NCBI GenBank assembly: GCA_040758475.1
Contig: JBFLVN010000008.1
Span: forward strand, 1-29,438
DNA length: 29,438 nt
Source of the DNA: JBFLVN01 sp040758475
GTDB lineage: Bacteria > JAGRBM01
Direction: 5' to 3'
The translations under genes were made by a program, and so were the position numbers. This document shows positions 8,108 to 19,505 of this stretch, in pieces. The number at the start of each line of letters is the position of its first letter. Position 1 is the first letter of the stretch. The notes under the pieces were generated by a model, which was given only the letters and a program-made list of their open reading frames with translations, was not told the origin of the DNA and did not search any database.

Positions 8108-11100
8108 ATCTCTCCGGCATCTCCATCCGCCGGCCCGTGCTGGCGACGGTTTTGAGCCTCCTCATCGTGGTGGCGGGGGCGGGGTCTTTGGGGCGTCTTC
8201 CGGTCCGGGAGTATCCGGACGTGGACAACCCAGTCGTCTCCGTCCGGACGGTCTACGCCGGGGCGAGCCCCGAGACCGTCGAAACGGCCATCACCGAGCC
8301 TCTCGAACAGGCCTTGAACGGGATCGAGGGGATCCGGACCATCAGCTCGGTGAGCGCCTCCGGTTCGAGTTCCATCGACGTGGAATTCGTGACCAGCCGC
8401 GACGTGGACGCGGCTGCCTCTGACGTGACCAACGCCATCCAGGCCGCGCTCGGAAGGCTCCCCGAAGACGCCGAGCAGCCCGTTGTCTCCAAGACGGGAG
8501 CGAACCAGCAGGCGATCATGTGGCTCTCGCTTCGGTCCTCGACCAAGAGCCTCGAAGAACTAAGCGACCTGGCCGAGCGTGTGGGCCAGCCCATGCTTCA
8601 AATTTTACCGGGCGTCGCCCGGATCATCATCGGCGGCCAGCGGCGCTACGCCATGCGCGTGTGGCTCGACCCCCGCCGGATGGAAGCCCTCGGAGTAGAC
8701 GCCGCCGACGTCCGCCGGACGCTCGTCGAAGGGAACGTGGAACTTCCCGCGGGCCTCGTGGAGGGCGATACGCGGCGCTTCACCGTGCGCGCCAACGCCA
8801 TGCTCGACGACCCGGCGGCCTTCGGGCGCCTCATCGTGCGGGAGGAAGGCGGGCGCATCGTCCGTCTCGAAGACGTGGCCAAGATCGAGATGGGCTCGTC
8901 CAACTACAACTCGATCACCAAGTACGGCGGTGTTCCGGTCATCGGCCTGGGAATCGTCAAGCAATCCCGTGCCAACGAACTCGAAGTGGCGGAGGCCGTC
9001 GAGCAGACGATCCCGCGCCTCCGGGAGGCGCTTCCCTCGGACGTGGAACTCGAAAAAGTCGTCGATAACACGACTTTCGTCCGGGCGTCGCTGGCGGAAG
9101 TGTGGAGCACGCTCTTCGAGGCCTTCATCCTGGTCGTGCTCGTGAATTGGTTCTTTCTCCGATCCACCGCGACAACCTTGATCCCCTCGGCGGCCATTCC
9201 TGTATCGGTTGTAGGGACGTTCGCCGTTCTCTACGCCCTGGATTTCTCCGTCAACACGCTCACGCTCCTCGCCCTCGTGCTCGCCATCGGCATGCTGGTG
9301 GACGATGCCATCGTGGTGCTCGAAAACGTCTTCCGGCACGTGGAAGAGGGGACTCCGCCGCTCGAAGCCGCCTACACGGGTTCGAAGGAAGTGGGCTTCG
9401 CCGTTCTCGTGACGACGATCTCGCTCGTGGCCATTTTCATCCCCCTCTCGCTCCTCACGGGTACTTCGGGACGGCTCTTCCGGGAATTTTCCCTTACGAT
9501 GGCGGGCTCGATCCTTATTTCGATGTTCGTCGCTTTGACGTTCATTCCCATGCTCTGCGCCCGGTACTTGAAACCGCCGAAGAAATCCCACGGAAAGGTC
9601 TATCTGGCCATCGAACGCTTTTTCGCCTGGCTTGATGAGAAATACGCCAAAGGCCTCTCCTGGGCGGTCGTTAACCCCAAGAAGATCGTCGGTTTCCTCT
9701 TGGGCAACGTGGTGGCGAGCGTCCTGCTTTTTTATTTCCTGCCCAAGACGCTGACGCCTGTCGAAGACCGGGGGCGCATTCTTACCTTCGTGAAAGCTCC
9801 CCAAGGAGCCACGCTCGCCTACACGGACCGTACCCTGAAAGAGATCGAGGCCGAGATGGCGAAGGTGGATGAAGTGCAGGGGTACTTCAGCGCTATCGGC
9901 CTTGCGATCGGCGGCCCTTCGAGCACCAGTTCCGGTATCGTGTTCGCGCGTCTTAAACCCTGGGAGGAGCGCAAGACCTCCCAGCAGGAACTCGTGGCGA
10001 GCTTCTTCCCCAAATTCATCCGCCTCCCGGGGGCGCTTGCTTTCCCGATCAATCCACCGGCCCTTGGCGGCGGGAGCCGGGAAGTCGAATTCGTCATCAA
10101 GAGCTCTTCGGCCAGTACGGATGAATTATCGGCCGTGGCCGAGGAACTCGCCGCCCGCGCCCGGATGGTGCCGGGGCTCGTGAACGTCGATACGAATCTC
10201 CTGGTCAGTAACCCCCAGCTCGACGTCCGGATCGACCGGAGCCGGGCGGCCGATCTAGGCATTTCCGTTGCTGACATCGGCCAGACCCTCCAGATTCTCT
10301 TGGCCGAACAGGAAACGGGCGATTTCGTCTTGAAGAGCAAGCAATACGACGTCATCCCCTCCGTCGCCCCCGAGTTCCGCAGCACGCCCGAGCAAATCGG
10401 AACTTTCCCGATCCGGACCCGGGAGGGGCGGCTCGTGCCCCTGGCGAGCGTTCTAGAAGTAAAATCTTCTATCGCGGCTTCGGAACTTCGCCGCTATGCC
10501 CTTGAACGGGCGGCTACGGTGTCGGCGAGCCTCGCCCCGGGTTTTCAGCTTGGGGACGCCTTGGCGGCGGTCGAAGGGATTGCCAAGGAAATCCTTCCGC
10601 CCGGCTACACGACGGCCCTCTCGGGCGCTTCCCGCGAGTTTGCAGAATCGTCCGCCGCCGCCGTGCAACTTTTCCTTTTCTCTCTTCTCTTTATTTATCT
10701 CGTGCTTGCCGGGCAGTTCGAGAGCTGGCTCGATCCGTTCGTGATCATCTTGAGCGTCCCGCTCGGCCTTTTGGGGGCGCTGCTCACGCTCTACTTCGCC
10801 GGGCAGAGCATCAATCTCTACAGCCAGGTGGGGATCATCCTTCTCTTGGGACTCGTGACGAAAAACGCCATCCTGCTCGTCGAGTATGCCAACCAGCTCC
10901 GGGAGCGAGGCCTCGTCCTTCTCGATGCCGTGATCGAGGCCGGCAAAACCCGGCTCCGCCCCATCCTGATGACCAGTACGACGACGATCCTGGGGGCTAT
11001 TCCCCTGATCATCGCCTCTGGCGCCGGGGCCGAGAGCCGCCGCGCCATCGGTTACTCGGTCGTGGGAGGGCTTACCTTCGCCACGGCCCTGACCCTGCTC

Positions 11101-11256
11101 GTCATTCCGGTCGTCTACTTGCTCGTGAACCGCTTTGCCGAACGAATGGGGATAGCCACGGTCTCGCGCGCCATCGAACCTGTTCCGGTGATACCGGCTC
11201 CCGTGCCGCTTCCCTCCCGGGAAGAATCCCATGAACGCCGCGCGGCGGGAAAATAA
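8104..11256 (+). CDS. RND multidrug efflux pump (HAE1/AcrB family)
   Basis: This proton-driven trimeric exporter sits in the inner membrane and takes substrates from the periplasm. Its 1050 residues are standard for AcrB/MexB-type pumps. It begins with a first helix preceded by the cytoplasmic MNLSGISIRRPVLATV segment and has the first-porter-domain signature VRTVYAGASPETVE. The proton-relay acidic pair is D400-D401 (IGMLVDDAIVVLENV, TM4), and the matching Lys is K920 in LVTKNAILLVEYANQL (TM10). A second-half signature (LRPILMTSTTTILGAIPL) is intact, so the pump looks functional. The substrate cannot be read from sequence. A TetR gene lies 6 bases downstream in convergent orientation. Confidence 0.95.
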   Translation: MNLSGISIRRPVLATVLSLLIVVAGAGSLGRLPVREYPDVDNPVVSVRTVYAGASPETVETAITEPLEQALNGIEGIRTISSVSASGSSSIDVEFVTSRDVDAAASDVTNAIQAALGRLPEDAEQPVVSKTGANQQAIMWLSLRSSTKSLEELSDLAERVGQPMLQILPGVARIIIGGQRRYAMRVWLDPRRMEALGVDAADVRRTLVEGNVELPAGLVEGDTRRFTVRANAMLDDPAAFGRLIVREEGGRIVRLEDVAKIEMGSSNYNSITKYGGVPVIGLGIVKQSRANELEVAEAVEQTIPRLREALPSDVELEKVVDNTTFVRASLAEVWSTLFEAFILVVLVNWFFLRSTATTLIPSAAIPVSVVGTFAVLYALDFSVNTLTLLALVLAIGMLVDDAIVVLENVFRHVEEGTPPLEAAYTGSKEVGFAVLVTTISLVAIFIPLSLLTGTSGRLFREFSLTMAGSILISMFVALTFIPMLCARYLKPPKKSHGKVYLAIERFFAWLDEKYAKGLSWAVVNPKKIVGFLLGNVVASVLLFYFLPKTLTPVEDRGRILTFVKAPQGATLAYTDRTLKEIEAEMAKVDEVQGYFSAIGLAIGGPSSTSSGIVFARLKPWEERKTSQQELVASFFPKFIRLPGALAFPINPPALGGGSREVEFVIKSSSASTDELSAVAEELAARARMVPGLVNVDTNLLVSNPQLDVRIDRSRAADLGISVADIGQTLQILLAEQETGDFVLKSKQYDVIPSVAPEFRSTPEQIGTFPIRTREGRLVPLASVLEVKSSIAASELRRYALERAATVSASLAPGFQLGDALAAVEGIAKEILPPGYTTALSGASREFAESSAAAVQLFLFSLLFIYLVLAGQFESWLDPFVIILSVPLGLLGALLTLYFAGQSINLYSQVGIILLLGLVTKNAILLVEYANQLRERGLVLLDAVIEAGKTRLRPILMTSTTTILGAIPLIIASGAGAESRRAIGYSVVGGLTFATALTLLVIPVVYLLVNRFAERMGIATVSRAIEPVPVIPAPVPLPSREESHERRAAGK

Positions 11257-11262
11257 GCGAAG

Positions 11263-11940
11263 CTAGCGCTTTAGAATGCCTTCCATGTTGTAGCGGATGA
11301 GCTCGTCGGAGAAGGCCCGGAGCTGGGCCGGGTCTTCGAGGCTAGCGGTGGCCGAATAGACCGCCAGTTCCTTGAAGCTTCCCAAAATACTTTTGGCGAT
11401 GAGGTTGGGATTGAGGGGGCGGAGGAGCCCCTGCTGCATTCCCCGAAGGAGCGCTCGTTCGATCAAGCCCGTGATCCGGGCGTAGAAGTCCGTGAGCTTC
11501 CGGTCGAAATCTTCGTCGATGCCGATGGCCGTGCGGCGCAGGATGCTGGGAAGATCGCGGTTCGAGAGGAGGACCTGGATGACGCGCTCCACGTTTCCGT
11601 GGAGTTGTTCGAGAATTGGCGGATGTCCGGGCCCGAGTTCCACGCGGTGGATCACCGCCGTCAGGCGTTCCAGGAGATCATCCAGGATCGTCTCGAAAAT
11701 CTCCCGCTTGCTATCAAAGTAAAGATAGAAAGTTCCCCGGGCGACGTCGGCCGCCTCGATCACGTCCGTGATGCTTGCGGCGTGGTAGCCCTTTTCGGCG
11801 AACACGCGCCGGCCGGCCGCGAGAATTTGCTCGCGCCGTTCCTTTCGGAGCGTCTTGGCCCTGGAACTGCGGCCGTCGGTGGAAGCGCCCGTTTGTAACC
11901 GCTTGATGCGTGTACTGGCAGCCATGGGGGCAGTACCCAT
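11263..11940 (-). CDS. TetR/AcrR-family transcriptional regulator
   Basis: The N-terminal TetR DNA-binding domain (about residues 33-82) is clear: RREQILAAGRRVFAEKGYHA, then SITDVIEAADVARGTFYLYF. The C-terminal ligand domain is divergent. I start it at the ATG at 11940 because AAGGAG lies 6 bases upstream (bases 11947-11952). An in-frame GTG/ATG-type start as far as 12045 would put the initiation codon almost at the predicted transcription start and has no ribosome site. The protein is then 225 residues, normal for the family. It converges on the RND pump and diverges from the activase operon; it could control either or both. A palindrome within its own promoter suggests autoregulation. Confidence 0.88.
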   Translation of the reverse strand: MGTAPMAASTRIKRLQTGASTDGRSSRAKTLRKERREQILAAGRRVFAEKGYHAASITDVIEAADVARGTFYLYFDSKREIFETILDDLLERLTAVIHRVELGPGHPPILEQLHGNVERVIQVLLSNRDLPSILRRTAIGIDEDFDRKLTDFYARITGLIERALLRGMQQGLLRPLNPNLIAKSILGSFKELAVYSATASLEDPAQLRAFSDELIRYNMEGILKR

Positions 11941-12054
11941 CCGCCTCTCCTTCCCGTGCAGGGGAGCAGGGCGGGGGATGCCGGACTCCTTCGTGTCCTC
12001 GCCGTTCCTTTCCATTATGGCGGTTTTCTTTTCCGAAGGGGTCATTTGCGACTT

Positions 12055-12083
12055 ATTTTAATGATGGACTCCATCGTCATCAA
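12055..12083 (-). promoter_or_regulatory. Predicted tetR promoter
   Basis: On the minus strand, TTGATG (12078-12083) and TAAAAT (12055-12060) are separated by exactly 17 bases (4/6 and 5/6 matches to the sigma-70 consensus). The predicted start near 12048 gives a leader of about 107 bases to the ATG at 11940. The spacer contains the palindrome at 12063-12075. Confidence 0.55.
12063..12075. promoter_or_regulatory. 13-bp perfect palindrome in the tetR promoter spacer (candidate operator)
   Basis: GATGGA-C-TCCATC is a perfect inverted repeat placed between the -35 and -10 hexamers of the tetR promoter. Bound protein there would block RNA polymerase, so this is a natural autoregulatory operator for the TetR protein. 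The link is positional. Confidence 0.5.
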
Positions 12084-12105
12084 ACTTTGTTTTATCTCTT
12101 AAAAT

Positions 12106-12119
12106 TGACATTACCGTCA
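12106..12119. promoter_or_regulatory. Inverted repeat TGAC-N6-GTCA in the tetR/activase intergenic region
   Basis: TGACATTACCGTCA has 4-base arms and overlaps a consensus TTGACA hexamer (12105-12110) reading toward the activase operon. No strong -10 lies 16-18 bases after that hexamer (best CATTAA at 18), so the promoter assignment is weak. Confidence 0.3.
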
Positions 12120-12150
12120 TTATTAAACCATTAAAATCTCATTAAATAAC

Positions 12151-12170
12151 TAGACTATCATGTCAGTCTA
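12151..12170. promoter_or_regulatory. 20-bp interrupted palindrome upstream of the activase operon
   Basis: TAGACT-N8-AGTCTA has perfect 6-base arms and encloses a -10-like TATCAT (12156-12161; 5 of 6 matches). It lies about 77 bases before the GTG at 12247. It is a candidate operator controlling the activase genes, possibly for the divergent TetR regulator. Confidence 0.4.
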
Positions 12171-12246
12171 ATATATTTTTGTTCCGCCACCACGATACCG
12201 CACCATCGCTTGCCGCGGACAACTCACTGGATTGGGGAGGACGCTC

Positions 12247-15891
<3,645 letters not shown>

Positions 15892-15934
15892 TCCGGTTCA
15901 AGCAAAGCAAAGAAAGAAAAGGGGAGGAGAACCC

Positions 15935-17584
15935 ATGGAAACCCAAACAAGGCCCGAAGGACTTCATTCCGTCCCGCCGCCTTCCGTCGACGTGGACGCG
16001 GAACTCGCCCGCTTCGAAGAAGAAGAGCGGAAACGCCTGGGGCTTGCCGAGCGCACCCAGTGGCGAGATGCCAACCCCAATGCGTTCCGGGTGGACCAGC
16101 GGGCTCACACGACCCTCCTGGTCGCGGGCCTCACTCAGGCCCACGACATCTTCGTCCGCTCGGCCATCGCCTCCTGCGGCTACAAGGTGGAAGTCCTCGA
16201 TTGCCCCGACAACGAGGCCCTGCGCTTCGGGAAAGAATTCGGCAACCGGGGCCAGTGCAACCCGACCTATTTCACCGTGGGGAACCTGGTGAAGTACCTC
16301 ACTTACCTGCGGGATGAAAAGAAAATGAGCAAGGAAGAGATCGTCGAAAAATATCTCTTCCTGACGGCGGGAGCTTGCGGGCCTTGCCGTTTCGGCATGT
16401 ACGTGACCGAATACCGGAAGGCCCTGCGGGACTCTGGTTTCGACGGCTTCCGCGTGCTCCTCCTCTCCCAGAGTGGCGACGTTCAGTCAGCATCCGGCGG
16501 GGGCCTCGTACTCTCCAAGTCGGACGTCCTGTGGGCCTTCCGGGCCATCTTGATCGGGGACGCGCTAAACGCCCTCATGTACCGCCTCCGCCCCTATGAG
16601 GTGGAGCCCGGCTCCACGGACAAGGCGGTGGCCGGGTGCCGGGAAATCCTCTCGGACGCCTTCGAGCACCGCAAATCCCTCATTCGTGCCGTGTGGCGCT
16701 GCCGGAAGATCCTTGCCCGCGTGAAGGTGGACCGCTCCCGTGTGAAGCCCAAGGTGGCCATCATCGGGGAGTTCTGGGCCATGACGACGGAAGGGGACGG
16801 CAACTACAAGCTCCAGCGCTTCCTCGAGTCCGAGGGGGCAGAGGTGGACATCCAGATCGTGACGGCCTGGCTTCTTTACAACATCTGGGAGCGGCGCTGG
16901 GACATCGGGCGGCGGAACAATCTGCGCGGGGAAGACGATAAATACCGGGGCATCAAGAACAAGAACGTCCGCAAGGAGCTCTTCGTCCTGGGCCTCGCCG
17001 ACAAGCTACTACGGGCCGTGTTCCAGTTCTACGCGAAGCTCCTGGGCCTTCGGGGTTATCACCTTCCCGACATCGGAGAGGTCCACGCGGCGGCCAGGGC
17101 CCACTACCACGTGGAGGTCCGCGGGGGCGAGGGCTTCATGGAGGTCGGCAAGCTCATTCACAACGTGGTGGACAACAAGGTGAACATGACCATCAGCGTA
17201 AAGCCCTTCGGCTGCATGCCCTCGAGCGGCGTTTCCGACGGTGTCCAGACCATTGTGACCGAGCTTTATCCGCAGGCCCTTTTCCTTCCCATCGAGACGA
17301 GCGGCGATGCGGCGGTGAACGTCTACAGCCGCGTCCAGATGCAGCTCTTCAAGGCCCGGCAGGTGGCCCAGCGGGAAGTGGCTCAGGCTTTGGCCGAATG
17401 CGCCCTTTCGGAAGAGGAATTTCAGGCGTACTTGAGCGGTCATCCGGAACTTGCTCACGCATTCCACAAGAGCCCCCACCGGGCCGGCTGCACGGCGGCC
17501 GATCTGGTCTATGAAGTCGGGGTACGGCTGGGGCGGCGCCTTGGCACGGCTTTGCCTCCGGCTCCTGCGGCGAATCCAGCGTGA
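15935..17584 (+). CDS. Activase-associated protein resembling a 2-hydroxyacyl-CoA dehydratase subunit
   Basis: The start is the ATG at 15935, with GGGGAGGAG about 6 bases upstream, giving 549 residues. The frame stays open further upstream inside the previous gene, but that stretch is unlike the family. Segments such as GACGPCRFGMY, GEFWAMTTEGDGNYKLQRFL and KPFGCMPSSGVSDG resemble the HgdB-like half that follows DUF2229 in large single-chain activase proteins of anaerobes. Candidate cluster ligands are C108 (GQCNPTYF), C148 and C151 (CGPC) and C427. It lies 43 bases after the large activase gene in one operon and is followed by a terminator, so the two probably form one ATP-driven redox complex. 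The partner role is inference; no enzymatic reaction is known to me for this pair. Confidence 0.8.
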   Translation: METQTRPEGLHSVPPPSVDVDAELARFEEEERKRLGLAERTQWRDANPNAFRVDQRAHTTLLVAGLTQAHDIFVRSAIASCGYKVEVLDCPDNEALRFGKEFGNRGQCNPTYFTVGNLVKYLTYLRDEKKMSKEEIVEKYLFLTAGACGPCRFGMYVTEYRKALRDSGFDGFRVLLLSQSGDVQSASGGGLVLSKSDVLWAFRAILIGDALNALMYRLRPYEVEPGSTDKAVAGCREILSDAFEHRKSLIRAVWRCRKILARVKVDRSRVKPKVAIIGEFWAMTTEGDGNYKLQRFLESEGAEVDIQIVTAWLLYNIWERRWDIGRRNNLRGEDDKYRGIKNKNVRKELFVLGLADKLLRAVFQFYAKLLGLRGYHLPDIGEVHAAARAHYHVEVRGGEGFMEVGKLIHNVVDNKVNMTISVKPFGCMPSSGVSDGVQTIVTELYPQALFLPIETSGDAAVNVYSRVQMQLFKARQVAQREVAQALAECALSEEEFQAYLSGHPELAHAFHKSPHRAGCTAADLVYEVGVRLGRRLGTALPPAPAANPA

Positions 17585-17618
17585 ATTAATTTTTCCTTTT
17601 AGAATTTTCTTTCCCTGC

Positions 17619-17654
17619 AAGCCCCCAAGTCGGCCCGCTTGGGGGCTTCGTTTT
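17619..17654 (+). terminator. Rho-independent terminator of the activase operon
   Basis: AAGCCCCCAAG (17619-17629) pairs perfectly with CTTGGGGGCTT (17638-17648), forming an 11-bp stem with an 8-base loop, followed by CG and TTTT. It lies 35 bases after the stop codon. Confidence 0.9.
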
Positions 17655-17726
17655 GGCGTGAGAGAGCTTTTATCAATTGATCTTTGTCATAGAAATTCGT
17701 CATGCCGGTTCCGCGCGAGAGGAGGG

Positions 17727-17732
17727 TATAAA
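17727..17732 (+). promoter_or_regulatory. Candidate -10 hexamer of the outer-membrane barrel gene
   Basis: TATAAA matches 5 of 6 consensus positions. The expected start (about 17739-17741) coincides with the first base of the hairpin at 17741. No convincing -35 is visible. Confidence 0.4.
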
Positions 17733-17740
17733 TCGAAAAC

Positions 17741-17763
17741 GGACGACGCATTTTAGGTCGTCC
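17741..17763 (+). promoter_or_regulatory. 5'-leader stem-loop of the outer-membrane barrel gene
   Basis: GGACGAC (17741-17747) pairs with GTCGTCC (17757-17763) around a 9-base loop. If transcription starts from the TATAAA at 17727, the mRNA would begin with this hairpin, an arrangement known to protect ompA-type transcripts from decay. It could instead be a protein operator. Confidence 0.4.
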
Positions 17764-17786
17764 AGCAGACACTGGAGGATACTCCG

Positions 17787-18431
17787 ATGAAGAAACACAC
17801 TATCCGTCTGTTCCTTGCAGGATCGATCGCGCTTGGCTTTGCGGCCGGCCCGGCCGCCGCTACCGACAAGACGAACCAGGTCTTCTTCCGGGGCGCCTAC
17901 TCGCGCCTCAACGACGGCCGCGGGGGCGAGGTCTTTACCGACGCCGGCGGCGCCACCACCTTCAACGGGAAGGAAGGGGGCTTTTCGGTCGCCGCGGGCC
18001 TGGACGTGGGCCTCATGCCTGGCGAGGAATGGGGTGGCAATCCCCTCCTGGGCGAGATCTTCCTGGAATACTCCCGCTTTTCCAACGAGCGTGTGACCAC
18101 CGCGACGAGCGTTCTTTTAGGGGCGCCCGCCACGGACCGCGTCGCCATCAGCGCCCTCAACGTGACGGTGGCGCCCAAGCTGCGCTTTGATTCGATGGGC
18201 CAGGTCCGCCCCTGGGTGATTCCTGCGGGGCTCTCCTTCCTCGTCAATTCGCCGCCCTCCAACAACACGACCTATTTGGATGTCGGGGTCCACTTTGGAG
18301 CCGGAGTGGACGTGACGCTGGCCGAGCGCCTCAGCGTGGGGGCAGACGTCCGCTACACCCACGGCCTCGAACAGGCCGACACGTTCACCCGCTATTTTTC
18401 GACCGGCGCTTATCTGGGCATCAACTTCTGA
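17787..18431 (+). CDS. Predicted outer-membrane beta-barrel protein
   Basis: The 214-residue protein has a standard signal peptide: basic MKKHTIR, hydrophobic core to about residue 20, then a GPAAAT region with cleavage near residue 25. The mature part alternates hydrophobic and polar residues in strand-like segments, and it ends in YLGINF with a C-terminal Phe, the BAM-recognition signature of outer-membrane barrels. The mature length suits an 8-stranded barrel. A GGAGG site precedes the ATG, and that site is itself inside a small inverted repeat (GGAG-GATA-CTCC, 17774-17785). It is flanked by terminators on both sides, so it is monocistronic. Function (porin, adhesin or structural) cannot be told. 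Confidence 0.8.
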   Translation: MKKHTIRLFLAGSIALGFAAGPAAATDKTNQVFFRGAYSRLNDGRGGEVFTDAGGATTFNGKEGGFSVAAGLDVGLMPGEEWGGNPLLGEIFLEYSRFSNERVTTATSVLLGAPATDRVAISALNVTVAPKLRFDSMGQVRPWVIPAGLSFLVNSPPSNNTTYLDVGVHFGAGVDVTLAERLSVGADVRYTHGLEQADTFTRYFSTGAYLGINF

Positions 18432-18464
18432 CCGGCTCCGGTTTTCTCTCCCACCGGAGAAGGG

Positions 18465-18495
18465 ACGCCGGGTTCCAAATGGGGCCCGGCGTTTT
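18465..18495 (+). terminator. Rho-independent terminator after the barrel gene
   Basis: ACGCCGGG (18465-18472) pairs with CCCGGCGT (18485-18492), an 8-bp stem with a 12-base loop, followed by T residues. It lies 33 bases after the stop codon. Confidence 0.75.
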
Positions 18496-18523
18496 GCTTT
18501 GTAGCAGGGGTTGACGGGGCTCA

Positions 18524-18553
18524 TTGTCGCTAAAACAGGATTTCGGATATTTT
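18524..18553 (+). promoter_or_regulatory. Candidate promoter of the DyP peroxidase gene
   Basis: TTGTCG (18524-18529) and TATTTT (18548-18553) are 18 bases apart, each with 4 of 6 consensus matches. They follow a terminator and precede the ATG at 18579, which has a purine-rich AAGGGGGG site. This is a weak consensus match. Confidence 0.35.
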
Positions 18554-18578
18554 TAGGGCCCTGGAAGGGGGGATTCCT

Positions 18579-19502
18579 ATGCCCACGCCCCAGTCCGCCA
18601 TTCTTCCCGAGCCCCGTCCCAATGCGCTCTTTCTGGTTTTGAGGGTAAACGATCCGGCCGCCGACGCCTCCGCCATTGGAAAAATTTTCTCGGGTCTTGA
18701 GAAAACAATCGTCGCTGTTCGCAAGCTCGATAAGGGCAAATCCAAACTCGTGGCGAGCGTGGCCTTCGGCAGCGAATTCTGGGATCGCCTTACGCTCGGG
18801 AAAAGGCCCAAATTCCTGAAGCCCTTTTCTCCCGTGAAGGGCCCATCCCTCGAAGCCCCCACCACGGGTGGGGATGTGCTCCTTCACATTCTTTCGGATC
18901 GCCACGACCTCAATTTCGAATTAGCGATGCGCCTTCGCGCGGAATTGGGTGAGCGAGTTTCCGTGATGGAGGAGGTCCACGGTTTCCGTTACCTGGACAG
19001 CCGGGATTTGACGGGCTTCATCGACGGAACGGAAAACCCCAAGGGGAAGGGGCGGGGCCCCGCCGCCATTATCGGAAAGGAAGACCCGGATTTCGCGGGT
19101 GGTAGCTACGTCTTCACTCAGCGCTACGTCCACAACTTCCAGAAATGGCGCGGCTTATCTCTCCAGGATCAAGAGCGCGCTGTCGGCAGGACAAAGAAAA
19201 ACAGCCGGGAGATTCCGGATAAGAAACGCGATGCCCAGGCCCACATTAGCCGTGTCGTGATCGAAGAAAACGGCAAAGAACTGGAAATCGTCCGCCACAG
19301 TTTCCCCTATGGGACCACGAGCGAGGCGGGGCTCTTCTTTATCGCCTATACGCGGGACCTTCGCATTCCCTTCAAAATGCTCGAACGAATGATGGGTGCC
19401 TCGGGCGACGGCCGCCACGATCTCCTCATGGAAAACACCAAACCCGTGAGCGGCGCGACATTCTTCGCGCCTTCGGTACAGATGCTCAAGAAACTCGGGT
19501 GA
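18579..19502 (+). CDS. DyP-type haem peroxidase (YfeX/DypB-like)
   Basis: DyP peroxidases use haem and hydrogen peroxide to oxidise dyes, phenols or porphyrins. The 307-residue protein carries the family's GxxDG motif as GFIDGTENP, with catalytic D149. The predicted proximal haem ligand is H222 (AQAHISRV) and the distal Arg is R239 (VRHSFPYG), a spacing close to that in characterised DypB proteins. There is no Tat or Sec signal peptide (MPTPQSAILPEPRPN), so it should be cytoplasmic or loaded into an encapsulin shell; no encapsulin gene is present here. It converges on the ClC gene with only 3 bases between stop codons. Confidence 0.93.
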   Translation: MPTPQSAILPEPRPNALFLVLRVNDPAADASAIGKIFSGLEKTIVAVRKLDKGKSKLVASVAFGSEFWDRLTLGKRPKFLKPFSPVKGPSLEAPTTGGDVLLHILSDRHDLNFELAMRLRAELGERVSVMEEVHGFRYLDSRDLTGFIDGTENPKGKGRGPAAIIGKEDPDFAGGSYVFTQRYVHNFQKWRGLSLQDQERAVGRTKKNSREIPDKKRDAQAHISRVVIEENGKELEIVRHSFPYGTTSEAGLFFIAYTRDLRIPFKMLERMMGASGDGRHDLLMENTKPVSGATFFAPSVQMLKKLG

Positions 19503-19505
19503 ATT

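Noticed and set aside
8605..9804. 399-codon minus-strand ORF
   Set aside because: It is antisense to the RND pump and rich in Asp/Glu/His/Arg, with no domain.
11941..12045. Longer TetR start
   Set aside because: No ribosome site, low-complexity sequence, and the codon would fall at the predicted transcription start.
12105..12134. Strong promoter for the activase operon at TTGACA
   Set aside because: No good -10 lies at 16-18 bases; I kept only the inverted repeat.
12232..12246. TTG start for the large activase
   Set aside because: The GTG at 12247 has GGGGAGG 6 bases upstream; the TTG lies within that ribosome site.
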